In this document: positions 47,425-59,300 of the stretch, one piece after another
Layout of the letters: each line of letters opens with the position of its first letter
How positions within the stretch are numbered: the stretch's first letter is position 1
DNA from: Pezizomycotina sp. ARF18
Lineage: Eukaryota > Ascomycota
Length of the DNA stretch: 59,434 nt
Assembly (NCBI GenBank): GCA_002224055.1
Contig: AZLU01000075.1
Coordinates: 119,800 to 179,233 of the forward strand
Reading direction: 5' to 3'
Notes under the pieces: model-generated
Told to the model about the DNA's origin: nothing
Database searches by the model: none
Seen by the model: only the letters and a program-made list of their open reading frames with translations
Made by a program: the position numbers and the translations under genes

Positions 47425-49349
47425 ATGCACAACACAAGCACCCCGAGAAAAGCTTTATGGCGCGGCGCTGGAGGCCACAAGACTTGGATGGTGGTACCCC
47501 AAGGCAACATCCAGCGGGTGGCAGACGGCATGAAGCCGTTCTACTCTCAAGACCCTTCATGGTGTCTTCGTGAGGACCAGCGGTCTTCATTTCCTGTGAG
47601 TCTCTGGGTCTATTTGCTGTGTGTTGGGAGAGTAGTCGCAACTAACGTGTTGTTATAGATGATGAACCGCTCTTTCAAGAAAGATGACGCTGTCGAGGTT
47701 GATATCGGGCGATCTTGGCAGAAGCGGTCGAACGACGGCTCGCTGAAATTCGCGGCGAACGAAGAGGTATATGAAGTGGTACTTAAGAATAATCGCCAGA
47801 CGACGCAACGTAGGTCCTAGGCAAAACTTTCCAAGGGATACTTTGCACAGTGCGCTTATTCCATAGGGTAGGGTTTATTCGCATCGAAAACCCCGAGAAG
47901 TGGGACAATGAGCTGAACTCTCGGGACGAGCTTGACGGGCCCGGGTTAAGGATGTGGTAGGCGAGGAATATCCATAAGATAAGGGCTTTCTTACGATACT
48001 ATCGGTTTGTATCTCTCTAACATAAGTCAAATGTAACCCCAGCTTCATCGGTGTAGAAGCTTTACCTGACGCGCCGTGCGTCATCGGTGTCGACAAGAAG
48101 TGCTTCGAGACGCTCTTGGGATTGGAGATACCGACGTATCTCCTAAATTTCTTCACGCACGTTGGACAACCCCTACGCTCCAGCGTCGGACAGAGGGATG
48201 GATATCCAGAGTACTTCTGTAAGATATTGTATCTTTATAGCGGACGCAACCCGTTTCGCGTATTACTGAACATCCGAAGACTGCAGCTTCCAACTTATGT
48301 TGAACCATCTCGGCCTCGCGCGCGCCGAAACCGTCCATGTGACGCACAACTTGCGCTCCCGCAATTCCTTCCTTCTCTGCGGTCGCCCTAGTCGCAGCGA
48401 TCGCGATACTTTCTGTAACCTATACCCAATACTATCCCAGATATCGCCGCCGTGCATTCGTTGCGGGAGCTTCTTTCCGACAGTGCTAGCGTTCTTGGAC
48501 GAAGCAGTGACCACCTTGACTGCCACCACCTCAGCCACTCGCTCAAGTCGACGAGCCAGAATTACAGGGACATGTACGATTACAGACTCGACGATATTAG
48601 CATCACGGGCCTGTTAGGGAGGAAGCATCACGATACTGTTAAAGGCTTCGTCGATAATCTGGACCTGACATCGCGGACGGAATTCAATTGGAGCCTTTTC
48701 TGTCATGGTCTGACCGGAATGTTGAAAGCGCACGAGCGGTATAAGTCCGTCCGTGAGGAGGATGGACTCTGTCCTTGTGATGAACACGTTGAATCTAGGC
48801 TGAAGGAGTTATGTGAGCATGCGAATAGCATGAAGGAACATGCGACCGCGATCAAGACGAGGAAGAATGATTTGTTGAACTTGGTAAAGCCATGTTGATT
48901 CTCCAGAAAATGGCGTCTAACGGCTAACAATCATCTACGTATGCAAAATTAGACGTATCCCCTTGTATCGCTCTTCGACAGCCATCTTAACTATCAAGTT
49001 GCCAGCTCCTCTCGCCATATCGCTCACGAGACGAAGCGTGATTCGATGGCCATGAAGGTTATATCTGCGGTCACGGTGGTATTTCTACCACCCACGTTCG
49101 CTTGTGTAAGTGACGGCCCCTTTAATTTTCCCATATCTTATATTTATCATGCTGATGTCGGTTCAGTCAATATTCGGAATGCAATTCTTCAGCTACCAGA
49201 ACAACGACGGGACGCAATCGTTCACGGTTTCCAGGCTCTGGTGGCTCTATCTTGCGGTCGCGGTACCGTTGACTATTGTTACGACGAGCGTATGGCTGTT
49301 CTGGGTTTGGTGGAAGGATCAGGATGAAGCCTCTCAGAAGGAGGAGTAA
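47425..49349 (+). CDS. CorA-like membrane protein (fungal Mg2+-transporter-like)
   Basis: The model has introns at 47596-47658, 47810-47871, 47957-48042, 48219-48279, 48884-48952 and 49106-49166, each joining in frame. The cytosolic part includes FIRIENPEKWDNELNSRDEL and FQLMLNHLGLARAETVHVTH. The C-terminal part shows the fungal CorA-like pattern: a long helix ending ASSSRHIAHETKRDSMAMK, the first membrane segment VISAVTVVFLPPTFAC, SIFGMQFF in place of the GMN selectivity motif, then WWLYLAVAVPLTIVTTSVW and a charged tail. Fungal relatives often lack GMN, so ion transport is uncertain; some sit next to HET genes. One frame change remains between about 48400 and 48540, either an indel or an unseen intron. 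The start (47425 ATG) is the least certain point. Confidence 0.75.
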
Positions 49350-49673
49350 ATAGTAGCACTCTATCGTAATGCTAAGAAACGCGTATCGATAAACGTGGAG
49401 TATTGAAGCTTTAATTAAGTTCGTGAACACGGGAAACGGGGTTATATTTTAAACTCCGAGGAGGTTGAAACGGAGTAGTAGGCGAAAAAGTCGGCGCCGA
49501 CATTTTTTTGTGGGGCTTTTCCGCCGGAAGCATGGATCGGACGAATAGGTGAACCGAATGAACGAATCAGAACGCTCCGTGTCTGCTGTGTGAAGTTCGT
49601 GAAACATTGAGAGACCTGTTCTGGCGTGATCGTGGTAGAAACAAGAATATCTAGACCATAATCTATGACGCTT

Positions 49674-49808
49674 ATATATAGTCCCCTTACATCGCCTTCG
49701 ATTACAAGTAGTTTCCCTCTGTTGTTATATACTTAAAATTCCTCCGCTTCCTCCCCTATCACATCTGTCGCATTCAGTTCGTCAATATCTCAGTCAAATT
49801 CTGCAAAA
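49674..49808 (+). promoter_or_regulatory. Promoter and leader of the dehydrogenase-like gene
   Basis: A TATA-like TATATATA run at about 49673-49680 lies 130 bases before the ATG. It is followed by a C/T-rich leader (about 49738-49780), a common arrangement before well-expressed genes of filamentous fungi. The start context CAAAAATGG is favourable. Confidence 0.5.
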
Positions 49809-50971
49809 ATGGTAACCTTATCCTCCGTTTCGGCCTCAAACTCTCTCATCGCGTCAACCTGGCCACAGGGACTCGTCGCTGTCTTCGTCGGCGCCACCAG
49901 TGGCATCGGATACTATAGTCTTAAACAGCTCGTGAAGCACTCAGCCGGCACAAAAGCCCGTGTGTACTTTATCGGCCGGAACAAGGAAGCCGGCGATCGC
50001 ATTCAGGCGGAATGCAAAAAACTCAACCCGGACGGCGAAATTACGTTTATTCAGTCGGACGTTGGCCTGATGAAGAACGTCGACGAGGTTTGTAAAGGGA
50101 TCAAAGAGAAGGAGAAATTCGTGAATTTGTTGTACTTGAGCCAGGGGGCGTGGTTTCTTGGTGTGGGTAAGTACAATTTCAGCTTCATGCGAAAGCCAAT
50201 TGAACTCTTAGTCGATATAAGAACGAGCGCCATTCCATTCTATCTATGACTAACATATACCTGTAAAAACCATAGATACGGAAGAAGGCTTAGAGACGAT
50301 GGTGGCCGTCGGATACTACTCCCGCATGCGCTTCACCGCGAACCTCTTACCACTGCTTCAGGCCGCTGCTTCCTTAAACTCCTCAACTCCGAACCTATCG
50401 CGCGTCGTTAGTGTTCTCACCGGCACAAAAGAAGGAAAGCTGTACACGGACAACGACTTCTCCGTAAAAACGTACCCATTCGCCACGCCCGCGCCACCTA
50501 TCGTCCCTCACAACGCTGACGATGGAGCACTTCGCATCTCAAGCGCCTGAAGTATCATTTGTCCATTCGTTCCCCGGACCGGTGAAGACCGGCATCGCGC
50601 GTGATGCGAAGGGCGCGATGAAGATAGCCGTATTTATGTCCACGTTGATATCCCCGATTATTCCGTGGATACCGGAGAGGAGTCGGGAGACCGGCATACT
50701 TTCCTGTGCACGAGCGAGATGTTTAAAGGCAAAAACGGTGCGAAGGATGGCATTCCGTTCGACAGCAAAGATGCGAAGGATAAGGTTGCGGTCGCCAAGG
50801 GGGTTGACGGCGTCGAGGGAAGTGGTGTGTATAGTACAGATGAGTACTGTGAGGCTGCTGGACCTAAGTGTGAAGCTACTCGACGAGTTGAAGGAGAATG
50901 GCCTGGTAGAGAAGGTGTGGGAGCATTGCGGCGGGACCTTCAAGAGGATCACAGGAAATGAGGCCATTTAA
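49809..50971 (+). CDS. Short-chain dehydrogenase/reductase-like protein
   Basis: A Rossmann-fold NAD(P)-binding protein, probably an oxidoreductase of unknown substrate. Residues 28-34 GATSGIG form the nucleotide-binding turn after strand AVFV, and VYFIGRN follows at the second strand. LLYLSQG replaces the usual NAG motif. An intron at 50167-50275 (109 bases, CTAAC branch) joins in frame to DTEEGLETMVAVGYYSRMRF; this fungal subfamily has YYSR-x-RF where classical enzymes have YxxxK, so catalysis is uncertain. Then come SRVVSVLTGTKEG, APEVSFVHSFPGPVKTGIAR and GVDGVEGSGVYSTDE, and the C-terminus DELKENGLVEKVWEHCGG. Frame shifts of one base occur near 50500, 50670 and 50850, giving about 330 residues if corrected. 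It points toward the HET-like gene (convergent, 152 bases apart). Confidence 0.75.
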
Positions 50972-51123
50972 ATAGGGCAATTGCCCATCATCGGTTCAAG
51001 TTGATTTATGACAGATTGATAGTATGTACAGTAGCTATATTTTGTTTAATGACCCAGGCAATATTCTAGGAATAGCACCACAGCATTTACTAATACCACG
51101 GTCTCCTCTTAAGATAGTACGCC

Positions 51124-52999
51124 ACTAAATGTGAGCGGCGAGTTTTGAAAGAAATTGCAGATACATTGGAGCTCTGTGCTCGGCCATGCTCTCATACAGG
51201 TCACCATCGCTGAGAGGGTCTTCGTCCCCTTCACTTCCGTGATCTTCATCCTCATCGTCGCTCCAAGCAAGACCTCCGTCTGCAGCAGGATCAGCGCCAT
51301 CTTCATCATCATCGAGACCAGGGATCAGATAGCCAAAACCTTGTATCTATCAGGCCGATCAAAAGCTTCGAGAGGCTTCAAGTCCGCTTCCCTAGGCCTA
51401 TCCGAGCAAGTACAATCCGTCATACGCGCTCCAGGATATAACCCAACATTCAAATGTTTCCTCCCAGTCTCCGTCAGTGATTTATCCAACCGAGCGCTAC
51501 CACAATTCTCCCAAACACCAGTGGGATCTTCCTGCCGAAAGAAAAGTACGCATGGGCCGCCGTAGCTCAGGACCGCCATCTCCTCAAACTCGAGGAACCT
51601 GTATGGTGATGTCTCTCCGAGGATGAGCATGTGCGTGCCAACGCTTCCGCTGACGTGGGAGTTTACTTTGCCGCGCCGGTGATACTCGCTAGATGCAATG
51701 CAGTTGGATGGTTGGCGTATCGTCCACGTCTGAATCGTCATCTCCCGGAAAATACGCATCCATAAACTCACGATCAGAGGGTCCAGGTTCACCGTCCTCA
51801 GATCCCGTTACTTCCAGTATCTGGCCACAAATGAAGTGCCCCTTCAAATCAGGAAGAGGTTTAATCTTGACCAGAAACTTTGAAATATAATCGAAAGAGA
51901 TAATGAACGACGAAACGCGAACGAGGTTGTTATCCTCATCCCTATATACGGCGCAGAGTTGGGCACAAACGACGGGAGTTCAGGAAGCAGCTGCGAGCGT
52001 TGATTTATCGGCATGTCGTGCCCGATATACAACACGCGGGAAAGTCTGAGGTTCTCGCTGCTAATTCCAGGATAAGATCCTCAACGGAGCGGTCATAGTC
52101 TACCGCTATATCTGCGCCAAATATGTGCAGTACGCTGAATACCATGTCCTGCGGCTTAGTTGAGGTTCTCATCCACACTGACCGCCATGCTGCGCTTTTG
52201 AGAACGTAAGGGTCGCCTTTAGCTTCCAGCATTGCCCACAGCGCCATCATACTCTTCGTGTCGTTCCGAAGCATTCGATATTGAATTCTATACCCTCTAT
52301 CTCTCGCCGTCGATTTCGTACCATACATCTTCTGGCGATACACGCGCTTCGAGTAGCCCGAGAAGTCTAATAATCGCCGTATTGTTTCCCAGATTGTCGA
52401 AAACTGCATCTTCAATACCGCCGATGGTCATGGAGTACCTCCGCGGCCAATCTAGGAGTACATACGTATTCGCACATAGTGTGGACTCTTGAAGCGTCCA
52501 CGCGCGATGAATCCATCGGCGCTCTTGTCACACCGCTGCGCTGCAGATACACCACCCGGCATAACCAGCACCGCCGTCGCGCTTTGATATATTTCCCATA
52601 TTCCTGATTTGTAACTTCTTGTCGCCTTTTGATGTCTGATGGAGGCACAGAAAATCGAGCCATATATAATCGCAACCTAAGTGCTTGCCGCGACGCCGCT
52701 TGAACTATCCCATGCCAGCTGATGATATGCGTCGATCCCCTTCGATTTCAACTTCCAAAGGACGGTTTACGTGCTTGCTATCTTGTTGACTTCGCGGCTT
52801 TGCCTCCAGACGTGCGAGACCGCGGCATATGAGGGTTTTGCCTCGGGTCGCGACACTCGTATAGGATTATGGAAGGATCAGTCTTGTCTAAAAGAGGCTC
52901 GACACTGAACAGACGGAACGTTCCATCGGTGTAATTCGCCGGGTACCGCCAACGCCGGCCTAATGATTCTTTCAGCTCGAGTATTGGGAGGTAGGACAT
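51124..52999 (-). CDS. HET-like (heterokaryon incompatibility) domain protein
   Basis: Likely a member of the HET-domain family, which in fungi triggers self/non-self rejection or cell death and occurs in many orphan copies. The ATG at 52999 starts MSYLPILELKESLGRRW. The HET signature is visible as GCDYIWLDFLCLHQTSKGDK, then QIRNMGNI...YQSATAVLVMPGG (one-base shift between them) and AWTLQEST. The region AAWRSVWMRTSTKPQDMVFS with FGADIAVDYDRSVEDLILEL follows and is typical of these proteins. The C-terminal part includes LKGHFICGQILEVTGSEDGE and ends in an acidic tail (DDDEDGADPAADGG, DDEDEDHGSEGDEDP) with a stop at 51124. At least four single-base shifts are needed. Partner and trigger unknown. 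Confidence 0.75.
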
Positions 53000-53556
53000 C
53001 ACAACTTCCTGGAAAAGCAACGATGGAAGGTTCCTGATAGCGCGCTTTGATTCAAGGTTAAAGCTAATGAACGATTAGGACTATGTATCGATCCTGAGTT
53101 TAGAAGGGGTTGTATATTTTTGCAAGGGTAGTTGTTCCCCACTTCCCCTACTAACTCGTGATATGATCGAACAACTCGCTCGGAACATTGGACGAGACTT
53201 CCCAAAAGAGCCTCCTTGAGCCGCCGGACGAACTTCCTTCCGAATCACGTGGAGAAGGTAAGATGGGGGTCGCGGCGCGCGATCCCGACCGTTTAGTTTG
53301 GATTGAGATCGATTTGGAGCGTAAGATCTTCCATCATCGGAGGCCTGAGCATCACCCGATGGCTATATGGATAGTCAAAAAATTAGGTCAATTTTGGATT
53401 AAGAAATCAAGCCGAGTCCCAATTTGAATATGTAACTTGTAGGAGGTCAAATTTACAAGCTTTCTTCGTGGGGCATAAGCTTTCTTATAATACAGAATCG
53501 ACGGTAAATCTATCCTTTACGTTGACTAACGAGACTGTGTCGATACACCATACTTT
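53000..53556. other. Intergenic, nothing assigned
   Basis: It lies upstream of the HET-like gene and downstream of the leucine-rich gene. A plus-strand frame at 53188-53427 (79 codons, non-ATG start) has no recognisable motif. Confidence 0.45.
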
Positions 53557-55008
53557 TTACCGGAGCTCGATAATCTTGCACGGCTTCTCTCCTCTACGGC
53601 AACCGCGCCCACATATCGTACATCGTCTTTCTAGGAGCTCTCGACCTGCACTACAAAGGCGATACGACCGCCAGTGAACGTCGTTCAGCTTCGACTTCGT
53701 CCATGACAGGTACGAGACAACCTCCAATTTGAATATTCCACCGTGGCACATAATGAAACGTGTTCCCATGTGATCAACGACTGGCTGAACGGCGATTGAC
53801 GTCGAGAGCGCGTCCCAAGCTTTTCTGAAGATCCGTAACCGGAGATATTCGAGACGGGGAACAAAGCAGCGCATTTCTCATCGAGCAAGGCTGGATTTGC
53901 GGCTAGGACGTGAGAGAGAGCGAGGCAGCCATGGAACCTACGAAGGCGGGGAACATGATTCTGTCCGGAAGCGCAACAAGGAGGTCGCGCCGATGCGTTC
54001 CATGTACAACTCTTTCACATCATTGCCTTTGTAGCCGCGGATGGGCGCGTCGTAATTATTCATACCGTGCCGACGGGCGTCGACGAGCTTGAAATCGGCG
54101 AAGACGTACTCTTCTAACGTGCTAGCTACGTTGGGTATCACGTCGTTAACGAAGCGCTCGGCCAGTGCCTCCCATGGCGCCCCGCGGTACGTCTCGTCAT
54201 CCGTGGAAAGGAAGACTGGTTCGAATTCCAGCCTTAGGATCGATAGGCTAGAAGCATACGGAGACGCAAGGTACTCTCCCATCGACTCGGCGTAGAAGAA
54301 GGACGACGTACTGTACAGCCTAACACCGTGCCGCTTAAAGAGCTGCCAGACGGTTTCCCGTGTCGGGTACGGTACTGGGCACGGATTGGCCGCGCTAGTG
54401 ACGATGAAGTACTGGAACTCCTCGAGGTTCCGTAGACTGGATACCGTCTCGTCTCGGAGTAACAAGCGCGGTGCGGGGAACTCTCGGTGGACACTCGGAA
54501 CCCAATACTTACCCTCCAATAGTCGAGCCGTAGAGATTTCAAACGCGCCAACGCAGCTCCGCTTCCTGCGAACCATGCTTCTTTACGATTGTGCCAACCG
54601 CGTCTTCCAACTTGAACGTTCTCTTCTGCGATTCGACGCGTAGTGTTTCTAGACGCGGTAGGTGGACCATTAAGCGTCCTATCAGCGCCGATACCTTAGA
54701 TGTATGCCATTCGTACCATTCGTGATCCATCACTGGCTCTTCGAGCAATATCTCTAGTATCCTGGTTTGATCTGGTAGGTTCGGGAGTATTCCAGGCTGC
54801 GTAATACGCGCGCGATCGAACGCCGTCAAACGAATGTGTACGTCCAAAGGCCTCTTAGCCAGACTCCTTTGTAAGCCCTCGCAGACGTCTCGCGGCCGAC
54901 GGAGGCTTCGGGACTCCACTGAGGGAAGTATGCGATCAAAGTGACCTCAACCAGGTTTGGTAGCGAATCTATCACGCAGATACCGCAATCTCCTTCCGAG
55001 AAGTACAT
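53557..55008 (-). CDS. Leucine-rich (F-box/LRR-like) hypothetical protein
   Basis: Coding-like sequence runs along the minus strand in three main frames. From 55008 it reads VIDSLPNLVEVTLIAYFPQW, then LPRLETLRVESQKRTFKLED, then from about 54550 a long frame with SSLRNLEEFQYFIVTSAANP, SSLSILRLEFEPVFLSTDDE and TLEEYVFADFKLVDARRHG. The end reads VPRLEYLRLRIFRKAWDALS and stops at 53557. Spaced L-x-x-L segments suggest a leucine-rich-repeat fold like that of fungal F-box proteins, but no F-box is visible and the true N-terminus may lie upstream of 55008. Three frame switches, each one base. Adjacent to, and in the same direction as, the HET-like gene. Function unknown. Confidence 0.5.
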
Positions 55009-56742
55009 TTACAGCTACCCGGCAAGGGATTACGGCCATCAAAATTGAGGATTAGTCGACGGACGGTGGCTCTAACTGATCTCAAAGAGGGATCAGTGAT
55101 ATATATGCTATCTAGCCTTGCTCCTAAGGTGAGACTGTGAAGGTTAAACAAATCTAGCGCCAGTGTTCAGAACTGCCGAGCAAGGAGGACGCGTGCGGTG
55201 TATTTGCAAGCAAGTCGGAACGTCCCTATATCTGTCCATTTGCCGTACCAGGAACGTCCGATACTTATCTTGAGAGAAGGAGAGAACTTGAGGTCGAATA
55301 GACTGCGTATATATTATTCTTGGTCTTTCAAGCGTCTGGGCAGCATTAGATATATAGCTTACAGTTCTACAGTCCTATCTTGAAATTTTTGTATAAACTT
55401 CGGAAAGTTCGTCTGTAAGTAACTGGCCCGGGAATAATACTTGCGAATGCTGCCCTCTACTAGCACTCTGGATCCTTGTGATGATCGAGGCCAATCTAAA
55501 ACGAAGCCTTGTCTCATCCTATCTATAGCCTACTTTGAGATATCTAAAGCAGATATGGCCTTCTCTGGACTCAGATCACAATACCATGAGTCTACGAGTA
55601 AGTGCTACGTATCGTAGTCTTGGATCGCTTAGAGAAAGTTGTATAAATCCATGTGGTCAAAGTGTTCATAAGGCGCCCAGCTGGGTTCGAAGTCTAATCT
55701 ACTCTTGAAGAATTCCGCTTTGAATATTAATGAAGAGATCGGACAAAACGAGTCCTTTTGTCGCTGAATATATCCGAATTTGAGCAAACGAAATCCTCCT
55801 CGTTCGTCGGGCTAGAAGTATCGCTACGTTAGTTATAAATGTTACAGCTATGTAGTCGATCCCTTGAGTGGTATAAGATTTCTATAAATCCTTAAGGAAG
55901 CCTTGTATTTCGTGAAGATCTTCGTAGAGGCATTATGCTGGGAAGGATCTTTCCGTACGTCTGTCCTGCTCTAATTTGTGCAAATTTAAATCCATGGGGT
56001 TTTTGCGGCAGACATCTGTTTCTGCCACTCCATTCTGGTATTGATCTCTGACGCCCCAGTTCACGGAAGCTATATTATAAGTAACCTCGGTACATCGAGT
56101 TTAGAGGCTCAATCGTCTTCTTTTTAGCAGATATCATCAGAGACAACCCGGACCCCTACATTGAGGTCGTATACCGGTATTTTTGTCTACGTATTATTTC
56201 TTTAACTTAGAATGCTTAAGTGCAGGTGTGGGTCGAAGAACTAGGCATGACAGTGCTTGAGTCCGCAGCAACACCATTCGGAGATCGAAAACGAGAACTA
56301 AGTCCGTGCCAACTGTAGTGCTTTATAAAACTTTGCAGTGATTCGTACAAATAGTTCTAAATCTAAATAAATTACAATTACTAGGCTCGGATTAAAATAT
56401 TAGTATCAATTAATAGGAAATAACGTTAGTGGACGTTATCCAAGTCCGATACAATAGGCAGCTCTTGCCTTGAGAAACGAGATCATGATCCTTTCGAACA
56501 GCGGTGCTTCCACTCACTCCCGGAGGGTTGCCCTTGCGTTAGCATTCAACGGAAACAACGACATACTTAGTATTCGATATAGTCTATCAGTTGTATTTGT
56601 TCCGCAGCGTCTTCGTCGTACAAAACTGTTGCTTCTTGCATTGCTCGAATATTCTTAGGCTGCCTCTCTCTGGTCGGCAGTGGAATAAATTTACCTCCGA
56701 CGTCAATGACGTTATCAGAACCTTCGCAAATTAAACCTTCTG
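55009..56742. other. Intergenic stretch, nothing assigned
   Basis: AT-rich with only short openings. The N-terminal exon or exons of the leucine-rich gene (minus) and of the glucanase (plus, including a signal peptide) may be hidden here, but I could not support either. Confidence 0.4.
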
Positions 56743-58104
56743 TTGTCGCCACAGAACCCCCGCCTCAACACTTCACCTCAGCCATCGCCCAAGACATCCA
56801 CCACTATTGACGATGCCGACTCCTTACAATTCTCGATCGTCAACCATACAAACTCCTCCGGGGTCTACGCGTACGTCGTCGGCCTGGCAATCCAGCACAA
56901 CTGGCAGCGCTGCCTCATCAAATCCAACGGCCGCGACTTATACTTCCCCACCGAACCACGGCAATCGGCTCCCCACTCCTCGAAGACTGCGCGATCCCGC
57001 TCGGTCCGCCGGGGAACACAATCACGATCACAGTTCCGCAACTCGCCGGCGGCCGGCTATGGTTCTCCCGCGACGCGAAACTTACGTTCCTCTTAAACCC
57101 CGGCCCTGCGCTCGTCGAGCCGTCCGTACTAAACCCACCGATCCGAACGCGAACGTGGACTTTGCGTTCTGCGAGTTTACGCTTAATGAATGGCAGTTTT
57201 ACGGGAATATTAGTTCGTGGATTTTGTACCAAGATTACCGATCGGTATTAGTCTGACGAATAAGGATGGACATGTGCAGACTGTCACGGGTATGGCGCGG
57301 CGGTATAGATCGCATCGCGGGCGGTTTACGCGAGCAAGCAACACGCGACGGGAAACCATGGGATAAACTGATCGTTGAATGCGACGGTCGTCCGTTCCGC
57401 GTGCTTAACGCGACGCACGGGGCTGCCGTCGGCGCGGACTTCTGTGGGTATTCGAGCCGCATATTGAAAAGTCTGGCAGCACCTCCGCCACAACTGCTGC
57501 AGGATAAACACGCAAGCAGCCCCCGGCGTCGTCGAAGGTTACATCAACGATAAAGATGAATTAGTAATTGGCGGAGAGGTATTCTCGAAGCCTAACACGG
57601 CGGATGTACTAGGTTGTAATTCCGGTCCGTTTACTACTGGTCCCAACGCGACGCGTAATGCTATCATACCGCGATTGGCGGCGGGTTTCGTGCGGAGTAC
57701 GTTTCTGGATTGCGGGGAACACCCTAGCCATTGTTCTACGTATTACAGGCGCGATCCGACGAATCACTACGCGAGGGTTGTTCACGAGTGTAATGTCGAT
57801 GGAAAGGGGTACGCGTTTGCGTATGATGACGTGCAACCGGACGAAGGAGATGATCAGAGTGGAAGGTTAACGATGGCGCGCCGGTGCTATTTACTGCTGT
57901 TGTGGGTGGGCATGGGCAGGGCCCCGGTGGAAATGCTCATGAAATTAACAGCGCTGTGCCTTCGGAAAATCACAACACGGGGCGACCGCCACCGCGCCGA
58001 TACCCCCGAAGCCTAATCCGAATCAACCGCCCCCGATACCTCCGCGCCCGAATGAAGGGGACCAGCGACGACACGGCGGATTAGAGGGAAGTTACAGGGT
58101 TTGA
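56743..58104 (+). CDS. GH64 family beta-1,3-glucanase (thaumatin-like fold), proline-rich tail
   Basis: Predicted secreted enzyme that cuts beta-1,3-glucan. Following the frame across single-base breaks gives the family order: FSIVNHTNSSGVYAYVVGLA, DCAIPLGPPGNTITITVPQL with AGGRLWFSRDAKLTFLLNPG, PALVEPSVLNP, NVDFAFCEFTLNEWQFYGNI, GISLTNKDGHVQTVTGM, WDKLIVECDGRPFRVLNATH, ADFCGY, GYINDKDELVIGGEVFSKP, then a cysteine-containing end with THYARVV/NHYARVVHECNVDG and APVLFTAVVGGHGQG. A proline-rich tail (PPIPPKPNPNQPPPIPPRP) closes the protein before a stop at 58104. About five one-base shifts are needed (near 56950, 57120, 57220, 57460 and 57870). The signal peptide and first exon are not identified; 56743 is only the upstream limit of the open frame. 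Confidence 0.8.
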
Positions 58105-58589
58105 AGGATAAATTAGGCATGAAGTGAATTTGATATTTGTAATCAATAATGGCATCAAAACTATACTTGCTAAAGGAGTAGTGAGAAATACAATGGTGTT
58201 ACAGGCGTGACAGCTGAATGATTCTGGAGACGTATTGCTTCGAGTGCATTGGCGAAACGGCACCGTGTTGGTGAACAACCGAACACCCTACATGATGCCC
58301 TTTATCCGAATTGCAGAATGTAAGATAGCAAGAAAATCCAGTGATAAACGTGACGATATTGGCTCATGGCTTTGTTTCTAGTACATACAGCTCAAAAACC
58401 TTGTTCGCATCACGTACATAATGAAGGCACAGAATCACTTCACCGAGAAAATAAACGCCATAAATGATTGCGTCTCGTCTTCTAAACAAAATATAGTTTT
58501 CCTCTTACTAGTACGGGGTTGAGGTTCGATCCGGCATATCTGAATCGAACTCGTTCGCGTTCAATATCCGGGGGATGCTTCCAGACGTT
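58105..58589. other. Intergenic, nothing assigned
   Basis: It lies downstream of the glucanase and before the satellite array. A GGTTCGATCC string near 58524-58533 resembles a Pol III B box but lacks a tRNA fold. Confidence 0.5.
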
Positions 58590-59300
58590 TAGGAAGTGAC
58601 ATCCAGTACCCTATGAAAACTTTGTTTACATTATCAGAATCAGCTCCCTCAGGCGCTTTCGATGGCTTATTCGTTTTTGTGGTAGAAAGTTTCACTCCGC
58701 ACTCGAACCGTCGGATTCACGCTGATCTTGAAAGGTGCGGTTACGGAATGGGAGGCAGATTTTCATCCCTTCAAAGTTGGTATTTCAAGTACGATATACA
58801 ACCTTTGTCTATATTGTTCGAATCAGCTCCTCGGCGCTCTTAATGGCTTATCAGTTTCTTATGGTAGCAGTTTGCTCCAGACTTGAACGCCATATTCCAG
58901 TTGACCTCAGAAAGAAAAAAGTGTCGTTAAAGAGCGAGATTTTACCAACTTCAAACGGTGGATCCAAGTGTGCTTTACAAACGAACAGCTATACTCATTC
59001 GAGACGCCCACTGAGGTGCTTTGAACGCGTATCTCGTTTGTTGTGGTGGAAGTTTTACTCCGCACTCGAACTATCGAATTCTCTCCCTTGATCACAATAG
59101 GTGCGGTTACGGAGTGAAGGGGCGGAACCTTTACAACACTAAGAATGAGATGTCCCAAGTGTGCCCTAACAGACAAATTATTTGGGCGTTCAAAGCCTCG
59201 CTGAGCGCTTCGAATAACGTTTTGGGTTCGTTTGGTTATGGGGTTTGCCTCTGCACCTGCACTACCCGTTCCATTTTCCCAGCCACCGAACAGGAACATG
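58590..59300. repeat. Degenerate tandem satellite, about 183-base unit
   Basis: Equivalent points of successive units fall at about 58637, 58820, 59001 and 59191 (spacing 183, 181, 190). Units share a segment like AATCAGCTCC...GGCGCT, then TGGCTTAT, GTGGTAGAAG, CTCCGCACTCGAAC and GTGCGGTTACGGA, with substitutions and indels. The array seems to begin with a partial unit near 58590 and fades before the window end. Short open frames across it repeat similar peptides (TPHSNRRI, TPHSNYRI), which I read as a by-product of the DNA repeat. Confidence 0.8.

Noticed and set aside
51155-51565. 136-codon plus-strand open frame
   Set aside because: It is antisense to the acidic tail and C-terminal part of the HET-like gene, which has recognisable family motifs.
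58515-58545. B-box-like string suggesting a tRNA on the plus strand
   Set aside because: The T-stem is not complementary and no A box or acceptor stem is found upstream.
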